Shown here: positions 1-10,670 of the stretch, piece by piece
How the letters are laid out: each line of letters starts with the position of its first letter
Numbering within the stretch: the first letter of the stretch is position 1
From: Molossus alvarezi
Taxonomy: Eukaryota > Chordata > Mammalia > Chiroptera > Molossidae
Length of the DNA stretch: 64,000 nucleotides
Assembly (NCBI GenBank): GCA_037176705.1
Contig: CM073891.1
Coordinates: 92,586,327-92,650,326 of the forward strand
Direction: 5' to 3'
The notes under the pieces: model-generated
The model's input: only the letters and a program-made list of their open reading frames with translations
Told to the model about the DNA's origin: nothing
Database searches by the model: none
Made by a program: the position numbers and the translations under genes

Positions 1-90
1 CTCTCTCTCTCCCTTCCTCTCTCTCTCAAATCAGTAAGCACATTCTCAGGTGAGGACAAAAAAATAACAATAAAACAAAATAAAATTATG
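1..90 (+). mobile_element. VES SINE, 3' end only (cut by window edge)
   Basis: A CT-rich stretch runs into an A-rich tail containing the TCAGTAAG and GGTGAGGA motifs found at the 3' end of other VES copies here (for example near 10855). The tRNA-like head lies outside the window. Confidence 0.75.
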
Positions 91-903
91 GAGTAAAGAC
101 ACTTTGTGTGGTTCTTGAGTACATGAATTTCTCCTTTTTATGGGTGCTTGTATAATTTAAATGCCTTCACATATGCAAGTTAATTGCTTTTACTTAGGAT
201 CATAGACCAAATAAAAAGAACATTTTTGATAAAAATAGAGTAAGGAAAACTTTGCATTTGGAAGGCTTCAGGGCATGTTAAGAATTTTCTGGTTATATGG
301 AGCAAACTCTGTTATACTAAACAGAAATTCAGTTCTTAAAGTAAAATGAGACTACGAAAGCAGAAAAAATTGTGACTTGAACATATAATCTAAGACAGTT
401 GTTTTTATTTGCTGGTCTTGCCCTCTCTCAAATGTTTATTAAGATTAAATTTAGTTGGGTTTGATGTTCAAGATCTAGTTTAAAGAAAGGTGAGTCTTTG
501 AATATGTTACCTTAGCATGCTGCTATTGGTATGTCTTATCACTGTTAATGCAAAACGCTTCTCTCTGCTGTGTATCCAAACTTGTTTCAATGCTTGTCTT
601 TTTCCTTCTCTCCATCAGAAATTATTTCCTCATGGTTTGGCAGAAAAAATATACCAAACATATTCTAGTGCAGTGCTTTTGTCTTTTATACTTTATAAAA
701 CCACACCTCACAATGAAAATACATATCAAAATTACTGAATTATATATCAAAATTCAGTAAAGATTATATAATATATAAATATGTTTGCACATGTGCAAAC
801 ACACACACATTGCAAATACTTTATATGCTAATGGAATTCAGTCTATTCTATTTTATTCCTTTTTGCTTATCTTACTCGGTTTCATTTAAAGGAAGTTTTA
901 GAG
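91..903. other. Unassigned AT-rich sequence
   Basis: No element was recognised. Two overlapping reading frames of about 70 codons (517-760) are AT-rich, have no recognisable domain and are probably chance. A short CA run occurs near 800-810. Confidence 0.5.
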
Positions 904-1131
904 CCCTGGCCTACGTGGTGCAGTGGTTAGAGCATCCGCCTGTGCACTGAAGGGTCATAGGTCTGATTCCCGATCAATAGCATGTGGTTGCAGGTTCGAT
1001 TCCCGCCCAAGTGGGGCACGTGTGAGAGCCAACCATCTCTCACATTGATGTTTCTCTCTCTCCCCCTCCTTCCTCCCTTCCTTCCACTCTCTCTAAAAAT
1101 CAGTGGAAAAATAACAATTAACAGCAACAAG
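904..1131 (+). mobile_element. VES SINE (duplicated B-box-like segment)
   Basis: The head resembles a tRNA promoter (GTGGTGCAGTGGTTAGAG, an A-box-like match), followed by GGTCTGATTCCCG and a second B-box-like GGTTCGATTCCCG about 35 bases later. A CT-rich body and an A-rich tail follow. Flanks AGTTTTAGAG and AGTTTTTGAG are a plausible diverged TSD. The second promoter-like box marks a structural subfamily. Confidence 0.9.
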
Positions 1132-1466
1132 AAAAAGTCAGTTTTTGAGAATTCTGTTTGTGAAGAAAAATGAATGCTCCCTAAATCCTTTTATGCATAA
1201 TCTAAGAAACACGGATGAACACATTGAAAAAATAAAACCACACTTAATTCATGCTAGAAGAGTTAATGTTTACACACACATGCACTTTAATTTACATGTA
1301 AATAAAGAAATAAATATACACAATTAAAAAGTTAACTTGTGGGAGAGGGTTGTGGGTACAAAATGCTGTTGGGACAGAGATTAATATGCCATCAGGAAGA
1401 GCAAAGTCTACCCTAAGCAAGGGCTATTGAAAACAGGTCTGAGTCTTAAAATCAAAAAGAACCTTG
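1132..1466. other. Unassigned sequence between two SINEs
   Basis: No recognised element; AT-rich and without long reading frames. Confidence 0.45.
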
Positions 1467-1467
1467 G

Positions 1468-1690
1468 TTCAGCCAGTGTGGCTCAGCAGTTGAGTGTCGA
1501 CCCATGCACCAAGAGGTCGCTGGTTTGATTCCCGATCAGGACACATACCCACGTTGTGGGCCAGATCCCCAGTGGGAGGCGTGCAAGAGGCGGCCAATCG
1601 ATGTTCTCTCATCGATGTTTCTATCTCTCTCTCCCTCACTTCTTCTCTCTCTAAAATCAATAAAGGGGAAAAAATTAAAAAAAAAAAAAA
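1468..1690 (+). mobile_element. VES SINE with exact 14-bp TSD
   Basis: Full-length copy with a tRNA-like head (GTGGCTCAGCAGTTGAG), a CT-rich middle, AATAAA and a long A tail. It is bounded by the direct repeat AAAAAGAACCTTGG at 1454-1467 and 1691-1704, as expected of an L1-mobilised insertion. The 60-90-codon frames across it are read-through of SINE sequence. Confidence 0.95.
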
Positions 1691-1704
1691 AAAAAGAACC
1701 TTGG

Positions 1705-1958
1705 ATGGAATGGCAATCTTAGAAGTTTGTCACTTATGGGTCAAAATAGAGTGAACTTCAGAGGAGTTCCTCAGGTGGTTGGTGGTGAAGGTAAGGGAAG
1801 GAAGCAAGAAGAAACTGTCTTCTAGAGAAAAAGAAGAAAGATAAGGAGAAAGAGAAGAATAACAAAAGTAGAAAATATAATGATTTTTAAAGCTGCCATT
1901 ACAGAAACTGCACTTCTTTGTAACAACAGAAGAGGGTAAACTTGAATTAAAAAATTAT
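1705..1958. other. Unassigned purine-rich sequence
   Basis: A GA-rich stretch (about 1790-1860) precedes the Tigger-like element. No element or gene was recognised. Confidence 0.45.
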
Positions 1959-2215
1959 AGTAGTTACCCCTTATTTGTGATTTTGCTTTCTGTGATTTCA
2001 GTTACTTTTGGTCCACTATTATCTACAAATATTAAATGGAAAATTTCAATAATAAATGATAGGATTTAAATTGTGCACTTTCCTGAGTAGCTTGGTAAAA
2101 TCTTACACTGTCCTGTTCCATCCAGCCCAGATATGAGTTACCCTTTGTCCATCATGTCCACACTGTACATGCTACCCACCTGCCCTTCTTGGCTGTCAGA
2201 TCTTCTACCAATCTG
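1959..2215 (+). mobile_element. Tigger-like (pogo/Tc1-mariner superfamily) DNA transposon fragment
   Basis: The order and content of this stretch match my recollection of the 5' end of a mammalian Tigger element: a terminal TAGTTACCCCTTATTTGTGA, a TTTCAGTTAC block, ATATTAAATGGAAAATT, then ACCCTTTGTCC and CTACCCACCTGCCC. The copy is CpG-decayed and has lost its 3' part, so it is old. The exact Tigger subfamily was not assigned. Confidence 0.7.
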
Positions 2216-2763
2216 GACATGACTTCTTCTTTGCATCCTTAGTTATCGGAGTTCTGTTCAGCTAGTCTGCAGGTGGTCTCAAGGGTGGCGGTTCTATAAT
2301 TTAGTTGTAATTCTGATGTGGTTGGGAGAGGAGGTGAGTGCAGGGTTTGTCTGCTCCTCCATCCTGACTGGACATCTACTTCCCAATTGGTTGTGGACAA
2401 CAGTCCAGAAAGTTCATGCAGAAACAGGATGTGGTGACATCTGGTGGTTGGCTATTTTTTTTTTTTTTTTAGATAGCTTCCTGGAAGTTTCAGCAAACAT
2501 TCTGAATTATGATTGGTCTTTTGTTAGTCTCGGCCTGTCAACTGATTAGCTGTTTCTTTCTTCCACGCTCTGGTCCACTCCAATTTAATTTAGAACCTCT
2601 CAGAATTGTCTCTTGTCAGATTCAAAACAGATTATGCATAAAAACTAAGATTTTAAGATTACATGCCTGGATGGAAGTCGACAATTTTCAATTTTGTATT
2701 CTCTTAATTAGCTATTACAATTCTTGCAAATTTCAGCCCACAAATGTGAGAAAATAATTTTTT
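2216..2763. other. Unassigned sequence with T-rich tract
   Basis: A run of about 17 T occurs near 2455-2471. Reading frames of 77 and 82 codons here have no recognisable domain. The last bases (2748-2763) are one copy of the TSD of the following SINE. Confidence 0.45.
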
Positions 2764-3020
2764 ATTATCCTTACCCGAGGACATTTTTTTTTTTTTTTTT
2801 GCATTTATCTTCAGATAGAGAGGAGGGAGAGAGGGAGGAAGAGACAGAGAGGAATATCAGTGTGAGAGAAACATCAAACATTGAGTGATTGCCATCCACA
2901 TGACCCTGACCAGGGCCAGGGACAAACTGCAACTGAGGTACATGCCCCTAGTGGGAACCAAACCCTGAACTCTCTGGTCCGCAGGCCAACGCTCCAACTG
3001 CTGAGACAAACCGGCCAGGG
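2764..3020 (-). mobile_element. VES SINE (long, GGTGAGGA-tailed type), reverse
   Basis: Read on the minus strand: a tRNA-like head, a B-box-like region, a CT-rich middle and the 3' motif related to CCTCGGGTAAGGAT. The flanking repeat TGAGAAAATAATTTTT at about 2748 and 3021 is a clear TSD. Confidence 0.93.
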
Positions 3021-3764
3021 CTGAGAAAATAATTTTTAAGTTAATTGTAAAATCTCATCTTGGAGTCGGATTTCCTTCTCCAGCATATCCAGATTCTGAA
3101 ATTCAGGCATGTTTGTGATCAAAAGGCCCTCAAATGATCTGACTAGTCAGTGATGTTCTTTTGATTGCTATGGGCTTTCTATTCTCAGCTTGACTTTTCT
3201 CTGTATTATGTGTATCTATGTTATCATGCTGGCTATCTTCTGAATATCAAAAACTGCAAAGATGAAACTACAGATATATTTTCTTTATTTTCTAACTATA
3301 TCCTCTCCCTCTTCTGGTATTATCTTATACATATTTCTATGTGTAAGAAGCATAACACTATGCAACTATTTTTAAGTTGAAACAAATAATTTGTTTTTTC
3401 TTTTAAAAATTAAGCAACTTGTTATTGTGATGTTAATGCAGTGACTATAACAATTGTCTAAATAGTGTTTAAAAAGCCTGTAGTAATAGTCTTTTCAAAA
3501 TACCATGTATTTGTCTTAAAATATTGTTATGAATATATTAGAACAAAACTGAATATTTAAGTTAGTACTTGGTAACCATTTAATATGTGTTTATTAATGA
3601 AAGAATAAACTAAGCAATGCTCAAATATAAATAATTTGTTAATGAATATGTAAATAAAACTTATATTTATGTAGATATTATTGTGATGATATAACAGTAA
3701 TAAAACCATATAAATATTAATGAAATATATTTTCTTAAATATACATATTTGACCACAATTTTAT
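3021..3764. other. Unassigned AT-rich sequence
   Basis: No repeat or gene recognised. The 71-codon frame at 3165-3380 is AT-rich and unsupported. Confidence 0.45.
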
Positions 3765-3983
3765 TTTATTATTATTATTTTCTTTATTGATTTTAGAGAG
3801 AGATAAAGGGGGAGGGAGAGAGAGATAGAAACATCCATGAGAGAGAACATCGATTGGCCGCCTCCTGCATGCCCCCCACTGGGGATCAGGCCCACAATCT
3901 GGGCATGTGCCCTGACCAGCAATCGAACCGGCGACCTCTTGGTATATGGGTCGATACTTAACCACTGAGCCACACCAGCCAGA
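3765..3983 (-). mobile_element. VES SINE (AATAAA-tailed type), reverse
   Basis: Full-length on the minus strand, with GTGTGGCTCAGTGGTTAAG, the B-box-like GGTTCGATTGC, a CT-rich middle and CAATAAAG. TSD TTGACCACAATTTTA lies at about 3748 and 3986. Two minus-strand frames of 70 and 104 codons are SINE read-through. Confidence 0.95.
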
Positions 3984-3984
3984 C

Positions 3985-4785
3985 ATTGACCACAATTTTA
4001 CAAAGTACATACAATTGATAAGAAAAAAGCAAACAGAAAAAAAAAACAAAACAGAAAAATGGCAAAGAGGATAGAGAGAAAGGGAAAATAAAATAGCTCA
4101 GATATAGTATAAATGGTGCATGTGATCAGATCCTTTTGTCAACACATTTGACTCTTCATCTTCTAATTGAAACCTCAGTAAGAAAAGTCTGATTGGTTAT
4201 ATACATGATCAGTTATAATGAACCTGTAAGATAAAAACATGAGGTGCTAAAAATATAAGATAATGACACACAATAAAAGTTATTACTTTGTGTTGAGATA
4301 TATATCCAGCTATAACAAAATAGGTACAAGAGGATTTCTGTTTCCAGAGATAGAGAAATAGTAGAAATTGAAATGCTTCTGATGGGGAAATATATAATAG
4401 TTGGGAAAGAGATATTAAGGCATTGAAGATCTATGGGCCAAGATCAAGTGGAAGACTGAAAGATAAGACTGGCTTTCAGCAATCTTTTTTTTCCTGATAG
4501 TACCTACAAAACCTGGAAGAGGAAGCTGAGAGGTTAAGATTGGCTTTTAATTCCCTTTCAAATTAGTAGCATATAAAATGGATTGCAGAAGAAATGGTGG
4601 CCTTCAATTAACCCCCAGGATTTGGTCTGGATTCCTGAAAGTTTGCATCAGAGTATAAAGAGACATACGTTAAACCAACTTCCAGAGAGACTGAATGAAT
4701 CCCAACTTTGAAACAACTCAGTTCATAAAAGTGGATTGGTGTGAAATTGCCAGCACAAATTCATGGTAGGAAAAATGTAAATCCT
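3985..4785. other. Unassigned sequence
   Basis: A-rich and purine-rich, with no recognised repeat, gene or RNA. Confidence 0.45.
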
Positions 4786-4828
4786 CTCTAGAACAGGGGT
4801 TCTTTACTTGGGATCAATGAATTTGGGT

Positions 4829-5185
4829 GATGTAATGGATTGGGCGTTCTTTCAAATTCCTTATGTTGAAGTTCTATCTCTAGTGATTCTAAATGCATTT
4901 TCTATTTTCTAATAGGACCATTGCAGATACAATTAGTTAAGATGAAGTCATACTGGAGGAGGGTGTGCCCCTAATCTAATATTATTGTTGTCCTCATAAA
5001 AAAGGTACATTTGGACCTCCATCTACAAACCAAGGAATGCATGAGGCTACCAGAAACTAGGAAAGCCTTTAGTGGGTGTGTGGCCCTGCAAACATCTTAG
5101 GATTTCTGGTCTCCAAAACTGATACAATAAAGTTTTGTTCTAAGCCATGTGGTTTGTTATATTTATTTTGATAACTCTACCTAGA
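4829..5185 (+). mobile_element. MLT1-type (ERVL-MaLR) solo LTR inside a hAT element
   Basis: The order of blocks matches a mammalian MaLR LTR: TGTAATGGATT near the start, TTATGTTGAAG, a TTAGTTAAGATGAAGTCAT block, CCCCTAATCTAAT, TTGTCCTCATAAAAA, then GATTTCTGGTCTCCAAAACTG, an AATAAA signal and GCCATGTGGTTTGTTAT at the 3' end. It is diverged and carries no internal viral sequence. The subfamily is not certain. Confidence 0.75.
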
Positions 5186-5275
5186 AAATTAATAGAGATG
5201 GGAAAATTGGATATTTGTTTTCACTAATCTCTAGATAAAATTTAAAATTTTCTTCAATTAAGAGTATAGGTAATG

Positions 5276-5476
5276 CCCGGTCAGTGTGGCTCAGTGGTTC
5301 AGCTTTGACCCATGTATCAAGAGGTTGCTGGTTCGATTCCCGGTCAGGCCACATGCCCAGGTTGTGGGCCTGGTCCCCAGTAGGGGCATGCAAGAGGTGG
5401 CCAATCGATGTTTCTATCTCTCTCTACCTCTCCTTTCCTTTCTCTCTAAAATCAATAAAGAAAAAAAGTTTTTAAA
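5276..5476 (+). mobile_element. VES SINE nested in the hAT element, exact 16-bp TSD
   Basis: Full-length VES with TSD AAGAGTATAGGTAATG at 5260-5275 and 5477-5492. The head is TGTGGCTCAGTGGTTCAG and the B-box-like sequence is GGTTCGATTCCCGG. The tail is short A-rich with AATAAAG. The intact TSD lets the host hAT sequence be rejoined unambiguously. Confidence 0.96.
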
Positions 5477-5851
5477 AAGAGTATAGGTAATGTGCAACAA
5501 TAATATTTGCAATGCATGAGATTTGCCACCAATAGAAAACATACATGTGTTCATATTATTAGTGGTTTTGGGAATATGTCTACATAATAATTATGCCCAT
5601 CATTAGTTTACTTAGAGTAGTTATTATAAACACAGCTAGATTTTGTTTAAATCATAAAGGACATTATTAATAAATATAATTTATTAGTATATCAAAATTG
5701 TGTTAATATGTTGATGACTATTGCAGTTGGTTTCCTGTATAAATCTATGTAGTTCATAATACACAATTAAAAGATTAATCTCAAAAGAGGTTTAGAGATT
5801 CATAAGTCTGTCAAGGATGTCTCATAAAACATATTATGAATCTTGTTCTGC

Positions 5852-6009
5852 CCTGTCTGTTTTGGCTCAGCAGGTAGAACATCGGCCTGTGGACCAAAGA
5901 GTTGCAGGTTCGATTCCCAATCAGGGCGCATACCTCCATTGTGGGTTCGATCCCTGACCCCCGTCAAGGTCATGTGGGAGGCAACCATTCGATGTGTCTC
6001 TCACATTGA

Positions 6010-6040
<31 letters not shown>

Positions 6041-6127
6041 TCCTCCCTATCTCCCACTCTACCTAAAATAACAACAACAATAATGATAATCAATGGAAAA
6101 ATATCGTTGGGTGAGGATTTAAAAAAA
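5852..6127 (+). mobile_element. VES SINE (long type) with expanded CT tract
   Basis: Head TTTTGGCTCAGCAGGTAGAACATCGGCCTGTGG, two GGTTCGAT boxes, a pure (CT)n run near 6013-6040, and a 3' TCGTTGGGTGAGGATTT. Flanks AATCTTGTTC and AATCTTGCTC form a diverged TSD. Confidence 0.92.
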
Positions 6128-6700
6128 ATCTTGCTCCAGTGGAAATAAGAATATTCAAATTGATAATAGCTGAAGTTTTCTGAATCTAATAAATGACTTC
6201 AAAGCACACATTTAAGAATCACAAGAACATGAGAAATCTGATTGACAAAACATACCCAGGCATGTCTTGATTAAACTTCTGATTAAAAGAAACACAAAAA
6301 AGTATCTTAAGAGCATCTGAAACAAAGGTAGAGTTTCTTTAAAGGAATAATCAACTTGCTAATATTATCAGTGGAAGTTTAAAACCAAAGAATCATCAGA
6401 AAAAATAGGATTAATATATGGTGTTCTAAGATTTCCACTAACCACAATGGAAATCCTCACATTCTTAAGCATCAGGTAGAATATTCAAAAAGATTTTGCC
6501 TAGGTAGACCCAGATTCAATGATGTCTTCTCCAAAAAGCAAATTTTAAAAAGAAACAAACTCAAGGGAAAAAAATGTTCATAACTAAACAAACTGTTTTC
6601 CTAAAGTAATCTCAAAAGTAATTATAAGACTGTGCATATAACCAGTACCAAACTAAGTAAAATCTCAATGTGTAGCATCCACTCAGTAATTGTCATGCAT
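6128..6700. other. Weakly L1M-like or unassigned A-rich sequence
   Basis: A-rich on the plus strand and just upstream of recognisable L1M ORF1 sequence. It may be the decayed 5' part of the same element. No specific match could be fixed. Confidence 0.35.
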
Positions 6701-6846
6701 GCAAAGAAGCAAGACAATTTGACCCATAATAATAAGAAGAAGAATTACTCAATCAAACCATACCAGAAATGACACAGACAGAACTGACAGAAGAAGGCTC
6801 TGAAACAGTTGTTATTATTGTATTTCATATTTTCAAGAATCATAAG

Positions 6847-7054
6847 CAGGGATCAGCAAAGTTTTGTTGTCAAGAGCCAAATTTAAAATAATTAAATCTG
6901 TGGGCCAGTCTGTGTTATAACTATTCAGATTTGCAGTCGTAGCATGTATGTACCCATAGACAATAAATAAATATGGCTGTACTCCAACAAACCTTTCATT
7001 AAAAGGGGGCTGCTGGCTGTGTTCTGTCTATGAACTACAGTTTTCTGAACTCTG
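6847..7054 (+). mobile_element. Nonautonomous hAT (Charlie-type) element nested in L1M
   Basis: The terminal CAGGGATCAGCAAAG at the left and GAACTCTG at the right, with an internal ACCCATAGACAATAAATAAA block, match a common mammalian hAT-Charlie family. Flanking octamers ATCATAAG and ATCTAGAA keep the hAT TSD shape but are diverged. A related element in the opposite orientation lies at 28525-28729. Confidence 0.75.
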
Positions 7055-8304
7055 ATCTAGAAAACAATTTGCATATTTTAAAGAGCTTAGTTGAAGATAG
7101 AAAAAAAGACTTAAGTTCTCAAAATAAGATGCTGAAGATATAAAATATACTATATGAAATTAATCCCAGATTAGACATTACAGAAGAATATATTAGTGAA
7201 CTTAAAAAACCTTGATGACAGCAACTATTTAAAATGAATCACACAAAGGAAAAAATCCCACGGTAAAAACTGTGTGACAATTTTAAGCAGTTTAATATAT
7301 AAATATAATTATAGTACCAAGTTTATTTTGAAGGGTCATACATTATTTGAAGTACTAATCATTATAGATTAACCAAATTTGATTAAAACAATAAATATAC
7401 AGATCCAAGAAAACTCAAGAACCCCAAGCAAAAGAAACACTAAATAAAAGACAAAACTTGAATACTCTTAGAAGAAAAGATAAGAGAATATCTTTGTAAT
7501 TGAGGAGTAGAGCAAACATATGTGGATTGAAGGAAAAGAAAGTACTTAAAATACAAGATTACCTGGTCTTCATAAAATTTTTAAATTCTTTTTCATCAAA
7601 AGGTGCTGTTAAAAATGAGAAATCAAGTCACAGACTGGGAGAAAATGTTCAGAATTTGTTTGAAAAGAATGATCAAATTAAGAATACAATTTTTTTTCTG
7701 TAAATCAATAATGACAATAAAAATGGTTCAATTAAATGGGAAAAGGACTTGAACATGTAGTTTCATTGAGGACTTATGAATGTGCAAGAGTATAAAATGA
7801 TGTTCAATATAGTTTAGCCGTAAGAAAAATGCAAATTAAAACCAAAATAAAATGGCACTACACAATCTCTAGATCAGCTAAATTTGAAAAGACAATTGCT
7901 AAGTAATAGAGAAGATACAAAGTTAATATATCTGTCATATATTGCAGTTGGTAGAATAAAATGCTACTCTTCTGTTTAACAAATATGAAGTTTCTGTTTT
8001 GTTTTTTTAATAAAGGTAGATATACAACTTCCTTATGGTAAAGTATTCCACTAACAGTTGTTGACATACTGCTCAAAATTAAAAATAAATATTTTCACAA
8101 AAGACTTAGTAATCTCCATTCATATTTTATTCATAAAGCAATAGATAAATAGGTAATTCAGTAGACAACCAACCCTACAAAGAATAGAAAAACAAATCTT
8201 ATTACATTCATTGACTTGGATGCCATGCAGTAATAAAATAAATGAATTATTAATGTATACAACACTATTTAAAAAGTATGCTGTGTAAAAGAAGGCAGAT
8301 ATAT

Positions 8305-8496
8305 AGCCTGGTCAGTGTGGCTCAGTGGATTGAGCTTCCTCCCATGGACTGAGAGGTCCCAGCTTGATTCCTGGTCAGGGAACATGCTGGGATTGCAGGT
8401 TCAATCCCCAGTGGGGGTTTCCAAGAGGCAGCTGATCTATGTTTCTCTCTCATATCAATGTTTCTATCTTTCTCTAAAAAGTCAATAAAAACATAT

Positions 8497-8545
<49 letters not shown>
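8305..8545 (+). mobile_element. VES SINE with (AAAT)n tail
   Basis: Full-length VES with TSD AAAAGAAGGCAGATA at 8287-8301 and 8544-8558. The tail has become a pure tetranucleotide repeat of about 11 AAAT units (8500-8545). The tail therefore grew into a microsatellite after insertion. Confidence 0.95.
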
Positions 8546-8576
8546 AAGAAGGCAGATACGAAGGTATGTATCTTAT

Positions 8577-8829
8577 GTCCTGGCTAGTTTGGCTCAGGAG
8601 TTAGAGCATCAGACCAAGGAACTAAGAGTTGCAGGTTCAATTTTGGCCAAGGGCACGTATCTTGGTTGCAGTTGAGGTTGTGCGGGAGGCAACCAATTGA
8701 TGTGTCTCTCTTACATCAATGTCTCTCTCTCTCTCTCTTCTTCTCTCCCTCCCATTCACCCTCCCTCCCTCCCACTCTATCTGAAGATAAATGAAAAAAT
8801 ATCCTTGGGTGAGGATTTAAAAAAAAAAG
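8577..8829 (+). mobile_element. VES SINE (long type)
   Basis: Head CTAGTTTGGCTCAGGAGTTAGAGCA; B box weakened to GGTTCAATTTTGG; a CT tract; 3' TTGGGTGAGGATTT. It lies 31 bases beyond the previous SINE and hits the same old L1. Flanks are a diverged TSD (AGGTATGTATCTTA and AGTGTGTATGTTA). Confidence 0.93.
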
Positions 8830-9240
8830 TGTGTATGTTACTGTTGTTTCCATAAAGATAAAGAACAAAGAAAATGGATCTATGAGATAAAAATCAAAAT
8901 AGAGATCATGTTGGATGGAATGGGGAGCACTGTGAAAGATACACAAAGAAACTTTTATATCTGGGTTGTTATTTTGATTACACAGATTATGTATAATCTG
9001 ATATATCAAAATTTATCAGATTATACAATTAAGAATTCTGTACTTTCTTATGTATTCATCTCAATAAAAATTAAATAAATATAAAACACCAAATGACAGG
9101 CTAACCATTAAAAACCTTAGATTTTAAATCATTTTGTTGGTAAATTGTACCTATCTATATAAAATGAATATTTGCAACCAGGTTGGATATATTCCAGGAA
9201 TACAAGCACTTATTTAATATTTGAAAATAAATCAAGTTTT

Positions 9241-9955
9241 TAATCTTTTTAAATTGTTTTTATCTCTTTATCTTTATTGTTGAGAGTATTACAGATGCAC
9301 CCACTTTTTTACCCATTACTCCCCTCCACCCAGTTAATGCCCCCCACCAGGCCTTCAGCACCCTAGTCTGTGTCCATAAGCAGTGCATATATGCATATTA
9401 GTTCTTTGGTTAATCTCTCCTTCCACCCCCAAGATTCATCAGTCTTTTCCATGTTTCCATGCCTCTGTTTCTATTTCATTCATCAGTTTATTTTGTTCAT
9501 TAGATTCTACGTATAAGTGAGATCATGTGATATTTGTATTTGACTGGCTTATTTTGCTTAGCACAGTACTCTCCAGGTCCATCCATGCTGCCTCAAAATG
9601 TAATAGATCCTTCTGTTTTAAGGCTGCATAGTGTTCCATTGTGTAAATGTACCACAGCTTTTTTAACTACTCATCTACTGATGGGCACTTGGGCAATTTC
9701 CAGATCTTACCTATTGTAAATAATATTGCTGTGAACATAGGGGTGCATATATTCTTTCTGGTTGGTGTTTCTAGATTCTTTGGATATATTCCTAAAAGTG
9801 GGATCAATGGGTCAAATGGCTGTTCCATTTTAAATTTTTTGAGGAAACTCCATGCTGTTTTCCACAGTGGTTGCACCAGTCTGCATTCCCACTAGCAGCG
9901 TACAAGGGTTCCTTTTTATCCACATCCTCAGTAGCACTTGTTGTTTGTGTATTTA
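9241..9955 (-). mobile_element. 5'-truncated L1 3' end, reverse
   Basis: Read on the minus strand this is the ORF2 C-terminus followed by the 3' UTR. It shares the same blocks as L1-A, for example the equivalent of GAATGCAGACTGGTGCAGCC and TGTCCATCAGTAGATGGGTG. The frame 9667-9876 (minus) is an ORF2 C-terminal piece. Flanks AAATAAATCAAGTTT and AAATAAATTAGTTT suggest a TSD. Truncation at the 5' end is typical of L1 retrotransposition. Confidence 0.9.
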
Positions 9956-10159
9956 AAAATAAATTAGTTTAAGTCACTATATTAAATAATAAAAGGTATT
10001 ACCATTTGAATAAACTGAGAAAACTAATCAAATTCAAGACTATTTGGAATAAGAATTTAGCTAATCTGCAGTAGAAGGAAAGTTATTTAATCTGATAAAA
10101 GGTACAATTACAAAAAAATCATAGTTAATTTTAAAATGTTAAGAACTAAGATAAAGAAG

Positions 10160-10404
10160 CCCTGGCCAGTTTGGCTCAGCGGTTAGAGCGTCGGCCTGCG
10201 GTCCGGAGAGACCTGGGTTCGGTTCCCGATAAGGGCACGTACTTCGGTTGCAGTTTGTCCCCGGCCCTGGTTGGTCGTGCGGGTGGCAGCCACTCGATGT
10301 GTCCCTTCACATCAATGTTTCTCTCTCTCTCTCCCTCCCACTCTATCTGTACAAAAAGTGGAAAAATATCCTCGGGTGAGGATAAAAAAAAAAAAAAAAA
10401 AAAA
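10160..10404 (+). mobile_element. VES SINE (long type), well preserved
   Basis: Among the least decayed copies. It keeps several CpGs (GCGGTTAGAGCGTCGGCCTGCG) that are mutated elsewhere, an intact B-box-like GGTTCGGTTCCCG, TCCTCGGGTGAGGAT and a ~20-base A tail. It is probably one of the younger insertions in the window. Confidence 0.95.
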
Positions 10405-10670
10405 GACAGAGGGTATCTATTGCCACCACCCACATTTAACATCCTATCATTTCTAGCCTGTGCAATAAAGCAAGAAAAATATATAATTATAATTAGTAAA
10501 TAGAAAGAAAGAATAGCTTGCCATCATCTCTAGGTGACTTGGAAAAGTACAAAGAGTTCTCAGGTAAAATACCAAGTTAAATATATTGCATATTAAGTTG
10601 TATTTCTGTATACAAAAACCAATCTCAGATTTTAATTATAAAATATTTTAATTAAAATAAATAAGAATAG

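Larger units (their letters stand above)
4794..5845 (+). mobile_element. Old hAT DNA transposon, interrupted by an LTR and a SINE
   Basis: The 5' end reads CAGGGGTTCTTTACTTGG, a hAT-type terminal inverted repeat, preceded by CTCTAGAA (4786-4793), which fits the hAT 8-bp TSD pattern. Element sequence resumes at about 5190 and again at 5493, with blocks such as TTTATTAGTATATCA and GTTGGTTTCCTGTATAA. I recall these from a mammalian nonautonomous hAT family. The matching 3' terminal repeat and second TSD are missing, so the right end is lost. It is split by an MLT1-type LTR and a VES SINE. Confidence 0.65.
6701..9085 (+). mobile_element. Old L1M element with most of ORF2 deleted
   Basis: Around 7150-7330 the sequence follows the L1M ORF1 pattern (a run like CAGATTAGACATTACAGAAG, then a stretch ending in TAATATATAAATATAATTA). 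From about 7460 it follows the ORF2 C-terminal region (CACAGACTGGGAGAAAATGT at 7632) and then the 3' UTR to an AATAAA at about 9063. Most of ORF2 is absent between these parts. A hAT element (6847-7054) and two VES SINEs (8305-8545, 8577-8829) interrupt it. It is highly decayed, with no intact frame. Confidence 0.65.

Noticed and set aside
5284..5486. Overlapping short frames such as 5284-5475 and 5286-5486, and similar pairs at 1494, 3761, 22213, 38501 and 45922
   Set aside because: All coincide with VES SINEs, and similar peptides recur wherever a VES copy occurs.
10160..10240. tRNA-like head with A and B box
   Set aside because: It is the tRNA-derived head of a VES SINE, not a tRNA gene: no cloverleaf with a proper acceptor stem, and it continues into a CT-rich body and A tail.
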